Source: an archaeon (GTDB lineage: Archaea; Altiarchaeota; Altiarchaeia; JAFGQM01). From it: 15,655 nt of DNA. Positions 1-5,651 of the stretch are shown one piece after another. The notes below the pieces were generated by a model, which made no database searches, was not told where the DNA came from, and saw only the letters and a program-made list of their open reading frames with translations. The stretch's first letter is position 1. Every line of letters starts with the position of its first letter. Position numbers and translations under genes: made by a program. The DNA is taken from contig JAOZPI010000015.1 of assembly GCA_029932835.1 (NCBI GenBank), positions 1-15,655 on the forward strand, read 5' to 3'.

Positions 1-1
1 A

Positions 2-106
2 AAGAAGGAGAGAAGCGAAAAGGGAAAAGCAGGAGAGGAGGTTAAAGAGGCTATTGGAAAAAAGAACGTAAGCGCCGGGCTGCTGAAAGCGCTTGAAGAG
101 CTTTAG
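2..106 (+). CDS. 3' end of an unidentified rightward gene
   Basis: An open frame enters from the left edge and gives 34 residues before a TAG at 104-106. The visible part is a Lys/Glu/Gly-rich linker followed by a likely amphipathic helix ending KALEEL. The stop lies one base before the stop of the leftward prepilin peptidase gene, a tight tail-to-tail arrangement that supports a real gene end. Too little is visible to name a family. The charged linker resembles in style the tail of the S6e protein in this window, but that is composition only. Confidence 0.5.
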   Translation, partial: KKERSEKGKAGEEVKEAIGKKNVSAGLLKALEEL

Positions 107-107
107 G

Positions 108-974
108 TTATAGAAGAGCTTGGAGAAGGACGCTCCAGAAGGGGGAGAGCAAAACCGCGAGTGGAAAGGCTGGAGCAAAGCGTATTCCCCAGCGTATCCT
201 CACTCGTTTTAATCCAGCCTTTTTTATCTCCCGTATTTCCTTTTTGGAAAGACCATCCATGTTTCTCTTGCTTGCTATTTTTTTTCCACCTATTATTATG
301 TCCTCTGCCACAATATCGCCCTCCATTAGTCTATCAACTGGAACATCCCGTTGCATGGCAATTTCCTCGACACTCTTCACAAAGATGATAAGAATGTACA
401 TCAGGGGAGGGGAAAAGAGAGACAAAACAAAGGCCAGCCTTTTGGGTTGGAGAAGGAACAAAGATAGCAAAGACATGACAAGGAGGAGAAAGAGCAAGAC
501 CACGTTCTTCTTTAGCTGCTTCTTTATGAGAGAGAAAACCCTTTTATTACGAAGGGCTAGAACGAACGCGTAGATGAGTGAGTAGGGAATCGCGACAATA
601 GCGAGAGATACAAAAAATCCAAAGAGGGGAGGAAAGATCTGGTGGAAGCCCCCCAAAATTGAAAATGAGGGAAAGAAACCGCCAAGGGCAGCGCCGATCC
701 CTGTGAGCAATTTTGCATCACCTCCACCCCAAGCCCCGCTGTAAAAGAGGAGCGCTCCAATACCGAAGAATAGGGCAGCGGTTATCATGCCGTCCAGGAG
801 GTAATAGAAGCCGAGGGAGGTTAAAAAAAGTGCTCGTAGAGCCAGAGCAACAACCACTAGCCCTAGTGTGAACTTATCTGGGATCTCCCCAGACTTCATA
901 TCATAGTAGGAACTTATTGTTGAGAAGGTAAGAGCTGTTGACAGCAGGACAAGGTTCGCAGTTGAGAGGTCCAT
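108..974 (-). CDS. Type A24 prepilin (archaeal class III signal) peptidase
   Basis: This is a 288-residue polytopic membrane aspartic protease. The family cleaves the positively charged leader of type IV pilin-like and archaellin precursors at the inner face of the membrane. Both catalytic aspartates are visible: D25 in a YDMKSGEIPD context and D86 in the GGGDAK (GxGD) motif. Hydrophobic segments fill roughly residues 6-24, 34-56, 63-80, 90-140 and 157-200. A soluble stretch at about 201-265, with LMEGDIVAED and GLSKKEIREI, followed by a final hydrophobic helix, matches the archaeal A24 C-terminal domain (type II from memory, not checked). It is the last gene of a leftward unit, starting 11 bases after the PIN-like gene. 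No pilin or archaellin gene is visible here, so the substrate is unknown. I see no Shine-Dalgarno before its ATG. Confidence 0.9.
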   Translation of the reverse strand: MDLSTANLVLLSTALTFSTISSYYDMKSGEIPDKFTLGLVVVALALRALFLTSLGFYYLLDGMITAALFFGIGALLFYSGAWGGGDAKLLTGIGAALGGFFPSFSILGGFHQIFPPLFGFFVSLAIVAIPYSLIYAFVLALRNKRVFSLIKKQLKKNVVLLFLLLVMSLLSLFLLQPKRLAFVLSLFSPPLMYILIIFVKSVEEIAMQRDVPVDRLMEGDIVAEDIIIGGKKIASKRNMDGLSKKEIREIKKAGLKRVRIRWGIRFAPAFPLAVLLSPFWSVLLQALL

Positions 975-985
975 CTTTTGCGCTC

Positions 986-1339
986 TTATATGTATTTTGT
1001 CTTCACTCCTAGCTTTGGTGCCACTCTGCCCAACCAGAGTTGCTTCTGGTCTAAGATTAAAACAGCCCCCAGGCGCTTTGCGAGCACCAAGGCTTCTGCC
1101 TCATCAATAGTTGTGCTCATTGAGCTTCTTATTTTCTCAGCCTCCCTCCTCCCATTTTCATCTAGTGGAGCATCGACCAGAAAGGATTCCTCAGTTTTGA
1201 AGGGGGTGTAGATAGGAGTATCATAAGATTTGAGCTCCTCCCTTATAGAGTAGAGTCTATTCTGAGATTTTTTGGCATCATATAGACTACGGGGTAGAAC
1301 AAACCCCTTGGGCTTCTTCCTAAAAAACAAAGCGCTCAT
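986..1339 (-). CDS. Small PIN-like protein, N-terminal Asp motif not seen
   Basis: A 117-residue soluble protein. Its start codon overlaps the stop of the upstream membrane-protein gene by four bases (ATGA), which indicates translational coupling and supports this start. The C-terminal half looks like the back half of a PIN nuclease domain: an acidic cluster D79-E82, the run EALVLAKRLGA (about 82-92), then LILD with D97, and a final KLGVK strand. The usual N-terminal strand carrying the first catalytic Asp is absent, and the protein begins with a basic stretch MSALFFRKKPKGF. It may be a diverged or inactive PIN-like protein, or an unrelated family that resembles it. No standard family can be assigned with certainty. 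It lies between a membrane protein and a prepilin peptidase. Confidence 0.6.
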   Translation of the reverse strand: MSALFFRKKPKGFVLPRSLYDAKKSQNRLYSIREELKSYDTPIYTPFKTEESFLVDAPLDENGRREAEKIRSSMSTTIDEAEALVLAKRLGAVLILDQKQLWLGRVAPKLGVKTKYI

Positions 1340-1875
1340 TTTTTTAGTATTTTTTCTATACGAGATGGGATTGAATGGGTACCGGAAAGCTCCACGCGAA
1401 TTCTAACTCTGTCTCCCTTTTTCACAGCGAGGTTGTTTTTTACAGCGTAGTTTGCTTCTTGGACTCTTGAAAATAGATCACTTTTGACGTAAACGCCAGC
1501 CCACCCCCTCGTAGAAAAAAGGACGGTTCCAAAGCAGTATCTTCGGAAGAGAAACAGACGCATTAAGAGGACCAGAAACATAGAGCCAAGGAAGAACCAA
1601 AGCACTGTGAAGGGGGAGGTGTATATTGTGGATATCGGAAGTGTGAGAATAAAGTAGAAAATTAAGAGGATTACTGCCTCAAGAAGGAGAAAAAGAAGGG
1701 TGTATCTTTTCCAGTCCTCTGGGTAATCGCGGGGGAGGAGGGATACAGAAATGTAGGCCTGGAGGGCAAGAGCTACTATCGCCAAGGGTGTGAGAAGCGG
1801 GTTCCAGAGGAAAGAGACGAAGATAAGGAGAACAAAAAGGAACATCAGTACCTGAAGTTCTGAAAGGTGGTTCAT
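1336..1875 (-). CDS. Four-helix membrane protein with C-terminal soluble domain
   Basis: A 179-residue protein with four predicted transmembrane helices at about 6-24, 29-47, 58-79 and 88-108. A basic cytosolic-type linker (RLFLFRRY) and a roughly 65-residue soluble C-terminus follow. The C-terminus is rich in beta strands and Gly, with GTVLF, GWAGVYVKSDLFSRV and VKKGDRVRIRVEL, and could be an OB-like fold. It resembles archaeal membrane proteins of unknown function that I recall as DUF2101, but I cannot confirm this. It is the first gene of a leftward three-gene unit ending in the prepilin peptidase. A T-rich TATA-like box 25 bases before the ATG suggests a leaderless message. Function unknown. 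Confidence 0.75.
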   Translation of the reverse strand: MNHLSELQVLMFLFVLLIFVSFLWNPLLTPLAIVALALQAYISVSLLPRDYPEDWKRYTLLFLLLEAVILLIFYFILTLPISTIYTSPFTVLWFFLGSMFLVLLMRLFLFRRYCFGTVLFSTRGWAGVYVKSDLFSRVQEANYAVKNNLAVKKGDRVRIRVELSGTHSIPSRIEKILKK

Positions 1876-1894
1876 ACGAATAATAAGGGGGTGG

Positions 1895-1905
1895 AAAATA
1901 AAAAC
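1895..1905 (-). promoter_or_regulatory. TATA-like box for the leftward membrane-protein/peptidase unit
   Basis: Read leftward this is AGTTTTTATTT, centred about 25 bases before the ATG at 1875. Archaeal TATA boxes normally lie about 26-30 bases before the start site, so the transcript would begin at or next to the start codon. There is no Shine-Dalgarno before that ATG, which agrees with leaderless translation. Confidence 0.4.
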
Positions 1906-1939
1906 TAGAGGGCATATACAGAATTTTTTGAGCTGTCAA

Positions 1940-1956
1940 GTGGGGGCACACCCCAC
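1940..1956. repeat. Inverted repeat GTGGGG-N5-CCCCAC
   Basis: Six-base perfect arms separated by GCACA in the 125-base divergent intergenic region between the leftward membrane-protein gene and the rightward gene at 2001. It lies about 10 bases upstream of the T-rich box assigned to the rightward gene. Its position fits an operator for one or both promoters. It could also form a short hairpin. No cognate regulator is identified. Confidence 0.45.
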
Positions 1957-1966
1957 ATCATAATGC

Positions 1967-1974
1967 TTTTTTTA
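1967..1974 (+). promoter_or_regulatory. T-rich TATA-like box for the gene at 2001
   Basis: The run TTTTTTTA is centred about 29-30 bases before the ATG at 2001, the expected place for a leaderless start. The sequence between is AT-rich and contains no Shine-Dalgarno. The match to a TATA consensus is weak, so confidence is low. Confidence 0.3.
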
Positions 1975-2000
1975 GTCCTGAGTATTAAGTATTAGATATA

Positions 2001-2426
2001 ATGAACGAAGCAGAGTTGAGGAAACTAACGGATGCTGTGGAGACCGGGCTACGGGACGGGAGAAGCTTAGAGTCCCTTCGAAGAGCAATGATGGAGTCTG
2101 GCTATTCGGAGGAGGACGTTAGGAGAGTGGTGGGGAATATTGACAGGAGAAAGATAATCAGAAGAGAGGAGAGGAGGATTGATACTAGATGGGTGGCCAT
2201 GGGAGTTATCGTTCTACTCCTGTTGGGGGGATGGGCGTGGTTCAGCGGAAGTGAACACAAAGAAGCCCGGGTAGCAGAACAACCGTCAATGCATGGAGGA
2301 GAAACAAACGTCACTGGAAAAAGAATTTGCTATGCCTCAAATGAGAGTGTGAAGAGGATTATGATTGAAGCAGGTACCAAATGCGACGAATGGTACATCA
2401 TAATGAAGTCTTCGCCAGATGAATGA
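2001..2426 (+). CDS. Single-pass membrane protein of unknown function
   Basis: A 141-residue protein. Residues 1-47 form a charged helical module (two or three helices, LRKLTDAVETGLRDGRSLES then YSEEDVRRVV). Its spacing resembles short helical modules at the N-termini of other archaeal membrane proteins. A very basic stretch at 49-61 precedes one transmembrane helix at about 64-81, so the positive-inside rule places the N-terminus in the cytoplasm. The roughly 60-residue outer part contains two cysteines (C110, C128) that could form a disulfide, and a possible N-glycosylation sequon NVT. Its last 29 coding bases overlap the end of trpF on the other strand. I do not recognise the family, and no function can be inferred from the trp neighbours. 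Confidence 0.7.
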   Translation: MNEAELRKLTDAVETGLRDGRSLESLRRAMMESGYSEEDVRRVVGNIDRRKIIRREERRIDTRWVAMGVIVLLLLGGWAWFSGSEHKEARVAEQPSMHGGETNVTGKRICYASNESVKRIMIEAGTKCDEWYIIMKSSPDE

Positions 2427-3033
2427 AGCGCCTAAGCTTAGATGGATCCTTTTTTCTTTTTACCATCTCAACCCCACTAGATACGTCCACAGCGAAGGGC
2501 CTTGCGATGCGTATTGCCTCTGACACGTTCTCTGGACTTAGACCACCAGCTAGGATTATAGGGGCTTTGGAGCGTATCCGTGGAACAACTCCCCAGTTGA
2601 AGACCTCCCCAGTTCCACCAGAAGCTGTGGCAGACATAGTGTCCAAGAGGATATAATCTGCGATTTTGGATATCTCATACACACGCTTCATAAAGGTATC
2701 TGTTAGTTCTTTTGGAACATGGACTGTTGCAATAAGACCGGGAGCGCTGTCCTTAAGGATGGAATAGTCACTAAGAGGGAGGGGAGCATGGATTTGTAGA
2801 AGATCAGTACCCGCAGCCTCAAATGTATTAAGGATTATGTTTGTGTCTGTGGAATCTACAACAAGGACTGTTGGTACGCTGGGATCTGTCTCAGATATTA
2901 GCCTTGCTATTTCCTCTGGAGTGAGATATCGCGGGGATTTGGCATTTACGAAGCCCAGAAAATCGGCACCTGCATCAATGGAAAGGAGAACGTCTTCCGG
3001 ATTTGTAAGACCACATATCTTTACTAGGACCAT
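2398..3033 (-). CDS. trpF: Phosphoribosylanthranilate isomerase
   Basis: This is the third enzyme of the anthranilate-to-tryptophan branch. It isomerises N-(5-phosphoribosyl)anthranilate to the ribulose form (CdRP) in the cytosol. At 211 residues it has normal length for a stand-alone (beta/alpha)8 enzyme. The signature VKICGLTNPED carries the general base C7. The general acid is D131 in LLDTMSATASGGTG, and phosphate-binding loops are visible at LAGGLSPENV (161-170) and DVSSGVE (183-189). The usual LQLHG strand reads LQIHA here, a mild deviation. It follows trpC after a 66-base gap with no clear Shine-Dalgarno. Its 3' end overlaps the convergent gene at 2001-2426 by 29 bases. Confidence 0.95.
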   Translation of the reverse strand: MVLVKICGLTNPEDVLLSIDAGADFLGFVNAKSPRYLTPEEIARLISETDPSVPTVLVVDSTDTNIILNTFEAAGTDLLQIHAPLPLSDYSILKDSAPGLIATVHVPKELTDTFMKRVYEISKIADYILLDTMSATASGGTGEVFNWGVVPRIRSKAPIILAGGLSPENVSEAIRIARPFAVDVSSGVEMVKRKKDPSKLRRFIHLAKTSL

Positions 3034-3099
3034 TTTAGTTTGCCACAGAGTTTAAGCCTAGAGCATCACTACAACCCTTTTCATGAGAGCCATTTTGCG

Positions 3100-3864
3100 C
3101 TAAGGCGTCTTCTGCTCTGAGAGCCTCCTCACGACTTCCTCTACGTTGTTTGAGCGCATAATGAGAGTTCCAAGAAGGACTGCATTCGCATACCTCAAAA
3201 GGAAGTCAACATCCTCCGGCTTCCGAATTCCACTCTCGGAGACCACAATCTTGTCTTTTGGAATGAGCGCAGCGAGCCTCTTGGTAGTGCCCAGGTCTAT
3301 GGACATATCATCAAGATTCCTGTTGTTTATGCCGATTATTTCCACCCCTGTATCTAACGCCGTCTCTAATTCAGACTCATTGTGCACCTCAACCAGGGCC
3401 TCCATGCCCAAATCCCGTGCCTTGTCATAAAAAGAGGGGAGGTCTTCGTGAAGGACAGAAACCATTAAGAGCACAGCATCAGCCTGGTAATATCGAGACT
3501 CAAGAAGCTGATATTCATCCACTATAAAATCCTTCCTCATAACGGGAATCGTGGCTACCTTCTTAACCCTGCGGAGGTTCTCCAAACTCCCGTGAAAATA
3601 AAACGGCTCTGTGAGTACAGAGATGGCACAAGCTCCTCCCTTTTCCATAGCAGATGCAAGAGATGCTACATCTTGATTATTCAAGTCTCCCTCAGTAGGA
3701 GAGGCCGGCTTTATTTCAGGTATTATACCCCTCTTGCTGGATTTTATTGCCTTATAGAGGCTTCTAGGTCTTTCAAGATTATCTGCTTCCAAGAGGTCTG
3801 GGGGGATCCTCTTTTTCCTCTGCTCTACCTCAATTCTGGTCCTTTCAACGATCTTTTCAAGCAT
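3100..3864 (-). CDS. trpC: Indole-3-glycerol phosphate synthase
   Basis: Converts CdRP, the product of TrpF, to indole-3-glycerol phosphate with loss of CO2 and water. It is 254 residues long, typical of the family. Residues known to be catalytic in the Sulfolobus enzyme align almost number for number: E50, K52 and S55 in PEIKPASPTEG, K111 in VMRKDF, E159 in LVEVHNE, N180/N181 in GINNRNL, and E210/S211 in VSESGI. The start overlaps the end of trpD by eight bases, and an AGAGGT Shine-Dalgarno lies at 3870-3875 inside trpD. Translation is therefore probably coupled to trpD. Confidence 0.96.
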   Translation of the reverse strand: MLEKIVERTRIEVEQRKKRIPPDLLEADNLERPRSLYKAIKSSKRGIIPEIKPASPTEGDLNNQDVASLASAMEKGGACAISVLTEPFYFHGSLENLRRVKKVATIPVMRKDFIVDEYQLLESRYYQADAVLLMVSVLHEDLPSFYDKARDLGMEALVEVHNESELETALDTGVEIIGINNRNLDDMSIDLGTTKRLAALIPKDKIVVSESGIRKPEDVDFLLRYANAVLLGTLIMRSNNVEEVVRRLSEQKTP

Positions 3865-4861
3865 TTGATACCTCTATAAGTTTATTCAGCACCTCCTCAG
3901 CACTTCCTGAATCTATGCTCTCCTCTGCTATAGAGAGTGCCTCCCTTATGCTCTCAGCCTTCCCACCAACATATATGCCAGCTGCTGCGTTTAGAAGAAC
4001 GACATCCCTTGCAGGCCCCTTTTTGCCAGAGAGTATAGATCGAGTGATAGCCGCATTAATTTCCGCAGTTCCCCCATGCATATCCTCCAGTCTTGCCCTT
4101 TTAAGGCCAAATTCCTCAGGAGAGATCGTATACGTTCTGATCCTACCGTCCGATAGTTCGGAAATTTTGGTTTGCCCAACGGTCGAAATCTCGTCCATTC
4201 CAGGAGAACCATGGATAACAAGGGCATGTTCGCTCCCAAGCTCATGAAGAACGCCAGCGAGTTTCTCTGTAAGAGTTGGATCAAAAATCCCATAGATCTG
4301 TTTCTTTACATCTGCCGGGCTTACAAGTGGCCCTAGGACATTAAAAACTGTCCTAATTCCTATCTCGCGCCTGGGAACTACAACATGCTTCATCGCAGGA
4401 TGGAAGAGGGGGGCATACATAAAGCCCATGCCAGCCCTTCTTATACACCTCTCCACCCCTCTTGCTCCTAGATCAATCTTAACCCCAAGCTCCTGCAGAA
4501 GATCAGCACTTCCTGTCTTTGACGAGACAGACTTATTGCCGTGTTTTGCTACAGGCACTCCTGCCCCGGCCACGACAAACGCGGCTGTAGTGGAGATGTT
4601 AAAGGTGTTGAGACCATCACCCCCAGATCCACAGGTGTCTATAGAGTTTTTTGGAGCATTGATCTTTGTACACAGGTCCTTCATAATTCTAGCAAAGGCT
4701 GTTATTTCATCTATGGTTTCCCCCTTCATTCTCAGGGCTACAAGAAATGCAGAGATCTGCGAGGGAGTTGCCCCTCCAGACATTATCTTTCTCATTGCCT
4801 CCTCTGCTTCTTCTCGAGAGAGATCCTCCCCCAGCACCAAACTTCTTAGAATTTCCTTCAT
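3857..4861 (-). CDS. trpD: Anthranilate phosphoribosyltransferase
   Basis: Transfers the phosphoribosyl group of PRPP to anthranilate, the second step of the branch. At 334 residues it has normal length for a stand-alone TrpD, without a glutamine amidotransferase fusion. The PRPP-binding glycine loop CGSGGDGLNTFNIS (77-90) is visible. So are KHGNKSVSSKTGSADLL (106-122), the anthranilate-site segment FMYAPLFHPAMK (147-158) and the metal-binding D223-E224. It is the first gene of a D-C-F cluster. trpE, trpG, trpA and trpB are not in the window, so the pathway is split or continues elsewhere. A T-rich box in the adjacent T-tract is about 25 bases before its ATG and could serve as its TATA element. 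Confidence 0.96.
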   Translation of the reverse strand: MKEILRSLVLGEDLSREEAEEAMRKIMSGGATPSQISAFLVALRMKGETIDEITAFARIMKDLCTKINAPKNSIDTCGSGGDGLNTFNISTTAAFVVAGAGVPVAKHGNKSVSSKTGSADLLQELGVKIDLGARGVERCIRRAGMGFMYAPLFHPAMKHVVVPRREIGIRTVFNVLGPLVSPADVKKQIYGIFDPTLTEKLAGVLHELGSEHALVIHGSPGMDEISTVGQTKISELSDGRIRTYTISPEEFGLKRARLEDMHGGTAEINAAITRSILSGKKGPARDVVLLNAAAGIYVGGKAESIREALSIAEESIDSGSAEEVLNKLIEVSNA

Positions 4862-4885
4862 GCAGAAATTTTAGGATGGAAGATT

Positions 4886-4927
4886 AAAAAAGAAAAAGGG
4901 GCCCGGTGCCTTGCGGCACCATCGGGC
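4886..4927 (-). terminator. GC hairpin plus T-tract after the winged-helix gene; possible trpD TATA
   Basis: Read leftward, GCCC, bulge GAT, GGTGCC, loop GCAA, GGCACC, GGGC is followed at once by CCC and the tract TTTTTCTTTTTT (4897-4886). The inner stem has six pairs and the outer stem four. T-tracts alone can terminate archaeal RNA polymerase, so this is a good terminator for the gene ending at 5006. The same T-rich run, continuing into AAT, is centred about 25 bases before the trpD ATG (4861). It may therefore double as the trpD TATA box, giving a leaderless trpD message. Confidence 0.6.
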
Positions 4928-4988
4928 TTTCAGGCTTGCGCCTGCATGGGGGGTGGTAAGAGGGACACCAGACCTCTAAGAGGCCTGG
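4901..4988 (-). ncRNA. GC-rich structured RNA candidate with two GCAA tetraloop hairpins
   Basis: This block is clearly more GC-rich than the surrounding sequence. Read leftward it folds into three consecutive hairpins. The first is at 4988-4968 (nine pairs including one G.U, loop TTA). The second is at 4944-4931 (CAGGC, loop GCAA, GCCTG). The third is the terminator hairpin at 4927-4901, also with a GCAA loop. On the leftward strand two loops are GNRA tetraloops; on the other strand they would be TTGC. This supports transcription leftward. It could be a stable 3' UTR of the winged-helix gene, a processed small RNA, or a leader or attenuator of trpDCF. I see no C/D, H/ACA, SRP or RNase P signature. 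Confidence 0.45.
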
Positions 4989-5005
4989 ACGGAGGGCTTG
5001 GGTTC

Positions 5006-5467
5006 CTACGGGTTTGGCTTGGGGGCTAGGTAATACACAGTTCTTCCAGCATGAGCTTTCTCCAGCATCCCGAGGGTATACAAACGGCTCAAACGAGCTG
5101 AGGCAGCGTGCCTGCCCCGATAGTCAAAAGCCTTTTGTATATCCTCTGCCGTTACTCTGCCGTGGCTCTTCACATAGGAGAGTATCTCTTCGTCCCTCTT
5201 ACTAAGCATGATTCCCTCATGAGGCCTTCCAGACTCCAAGCTGGTCAACCTCTCGTCTATATCAGTAAGCCTCCGGTTTAGATCCAATAGGAGGTTGTTG
5301 AAGTTGTCCATGGCGGCCTTAAGTCCCAAGAAGATTTGTGAAAAGGTGAGAGGATTATCAGCTATGGCTTTGTACTTGTCCAGAACCTCAACCAACTCCT
5401 TCATTTGGTCCCCAAGGTTGAGAGTGTATTTCTGCGGGTTGAGCTGTTTCGATTTGTTACTGTCCAT
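5006..5467 (-). CDS. Coiled-coil plus winged-helix DNA-binding protein
   Basis: A 153-residue protein, likely a transcription regulator. Residues 16-80 are predicted to be helical with heptad-like spacing (MKELVEVLDKY, NNLLLDLNRRLTDIDERLTSLE), suitable for dimerisation. Residues 88-148 look like a winged helix-turn-helix: KRDEEILSYVKSHGRV, the HTH ITAEDI-type turn (VTAEDIQKAF), a recognition segment RHAASARLSRLYTLGML, and a wing KAHAGRTVYYLAP. This is close in shape to archaeal ArsR/MarR-like or two-domain HTH proteins, but no specific family is claimed. It is divergent from the three-cyclin-fold gene across 184 bases that contain a 19-base palindrome, a plausible operator. Its 3' side runs into the GC-rich element before trpD. 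It may control the divergent gene, itself, or trpDCF. Confidence 0.75.
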   Translation of the reverse strand: MDSNKSKQLNPQKYTLNLGDQMKELVEVLDKYKAIADNPLTFSQIFLGLKAAMDNFNNLLLDLNRRLTDIDERLTSLESGRPHEGIMLSKRDEEILSYVKSHGRVTAEDIQKAFDYRGRHAASARLSRLYTLGMLEKAHAGRTVYYLAPKPNP

Positions 5468-5490
5468 TTTTGATCATGACTTAGCTAATT

Positions 5491-5501
5491 TAAATCGTGA
5501 T
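5491..5501. repeat. Left copy of an 11-base direct repeat
   Basis: TAAATCGTGAT here is identical to 6788-6798. The two copies bracket the remaining intergenic region and the whole three-cyclin-fold gene, about 1.3 kb. This copy overlaps the left arm of the palindrome. It may be a shared regulator site, an insertion footprint, or chance. Confidence 0.5.
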
Positions 5502-5512
5502 ATAATCACGAT
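5494..5512. promoter_or_regulatory. Palindromic operator candidate ATCGTGAT-ATA-ATCACGAT
   Basis: Eight-base perfect arms with a three-base spacer lie 26-45 bases upstream of the winged-helix ATG. TATA-like sequences for that leftward gene flank it: CTATAAAAA at 5518-5526 and AATTTAAA at 5487-5494. The second is about 24 bases before the ATG, as for a leaderless message. A protein bound to the palindrome would block the promoter, as expected of an autorepressor. The sequence ATCGTGAT occurs again at 6791-6798. Confidence 0.55.
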
Positions 5513-5612
5513 ACATTCTATAAAAACCTTTCTGTTTTGAAGAAATAGAGGCAAAATAATGTTGTACAAAAAATGTTTTACAGAATACTAAAATTTGTAT
5601 GAATTGTAAAGC

Positions 5613-5622
5613 TTTTTTATAG
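5613..5622 (+). promoter_or_regulatory. TATA-like box for the three-cyclin-fold gene
   Basis: TTTTTTATAG is centred about 34 bases before the ATG at 5652. Initiation about 25 bases downstream would leave a short leader of around 8-10 bases made of GGTGGTGAG, which can pair partly with the 16S rRNA 3' end. This is a short-leader, Shine-Dalgarno-type start, unlike the leaderless pattern of several neighbours. Confidence 0.45.
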
Positions 5623-5651
5623 TTTATACCCTTATTTATGCGGGTGGTGAG

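Noticed and set aside
244..573. Rightward 109-residue ORF
   Set aside because: Antisense to the prepilin peptidase, with no recognisable domain.
3058..3093. Eleven-codon leftward mini-ORF (MALMKRVVVML) in the trpC-trpF gap, possible leader peptide
   Set aside because: It has no Trp codons and no Shine-Dalgarno. An ORF this short is expected by chance.
4428..4874. Rightward 148-residue ORF opposite trpD
   Set aside because: It lies wholly antisense to trpD, a certain gene, and has no domain signature. Shadow ORF.
5562..5610. TTGTACAA palindrome and TTTACA/TGTAAA arms upstream of the three-cyclin gene
   Set aside because: They are short and AT-rich with a long spacer, as expected by chance in this intergenic region.
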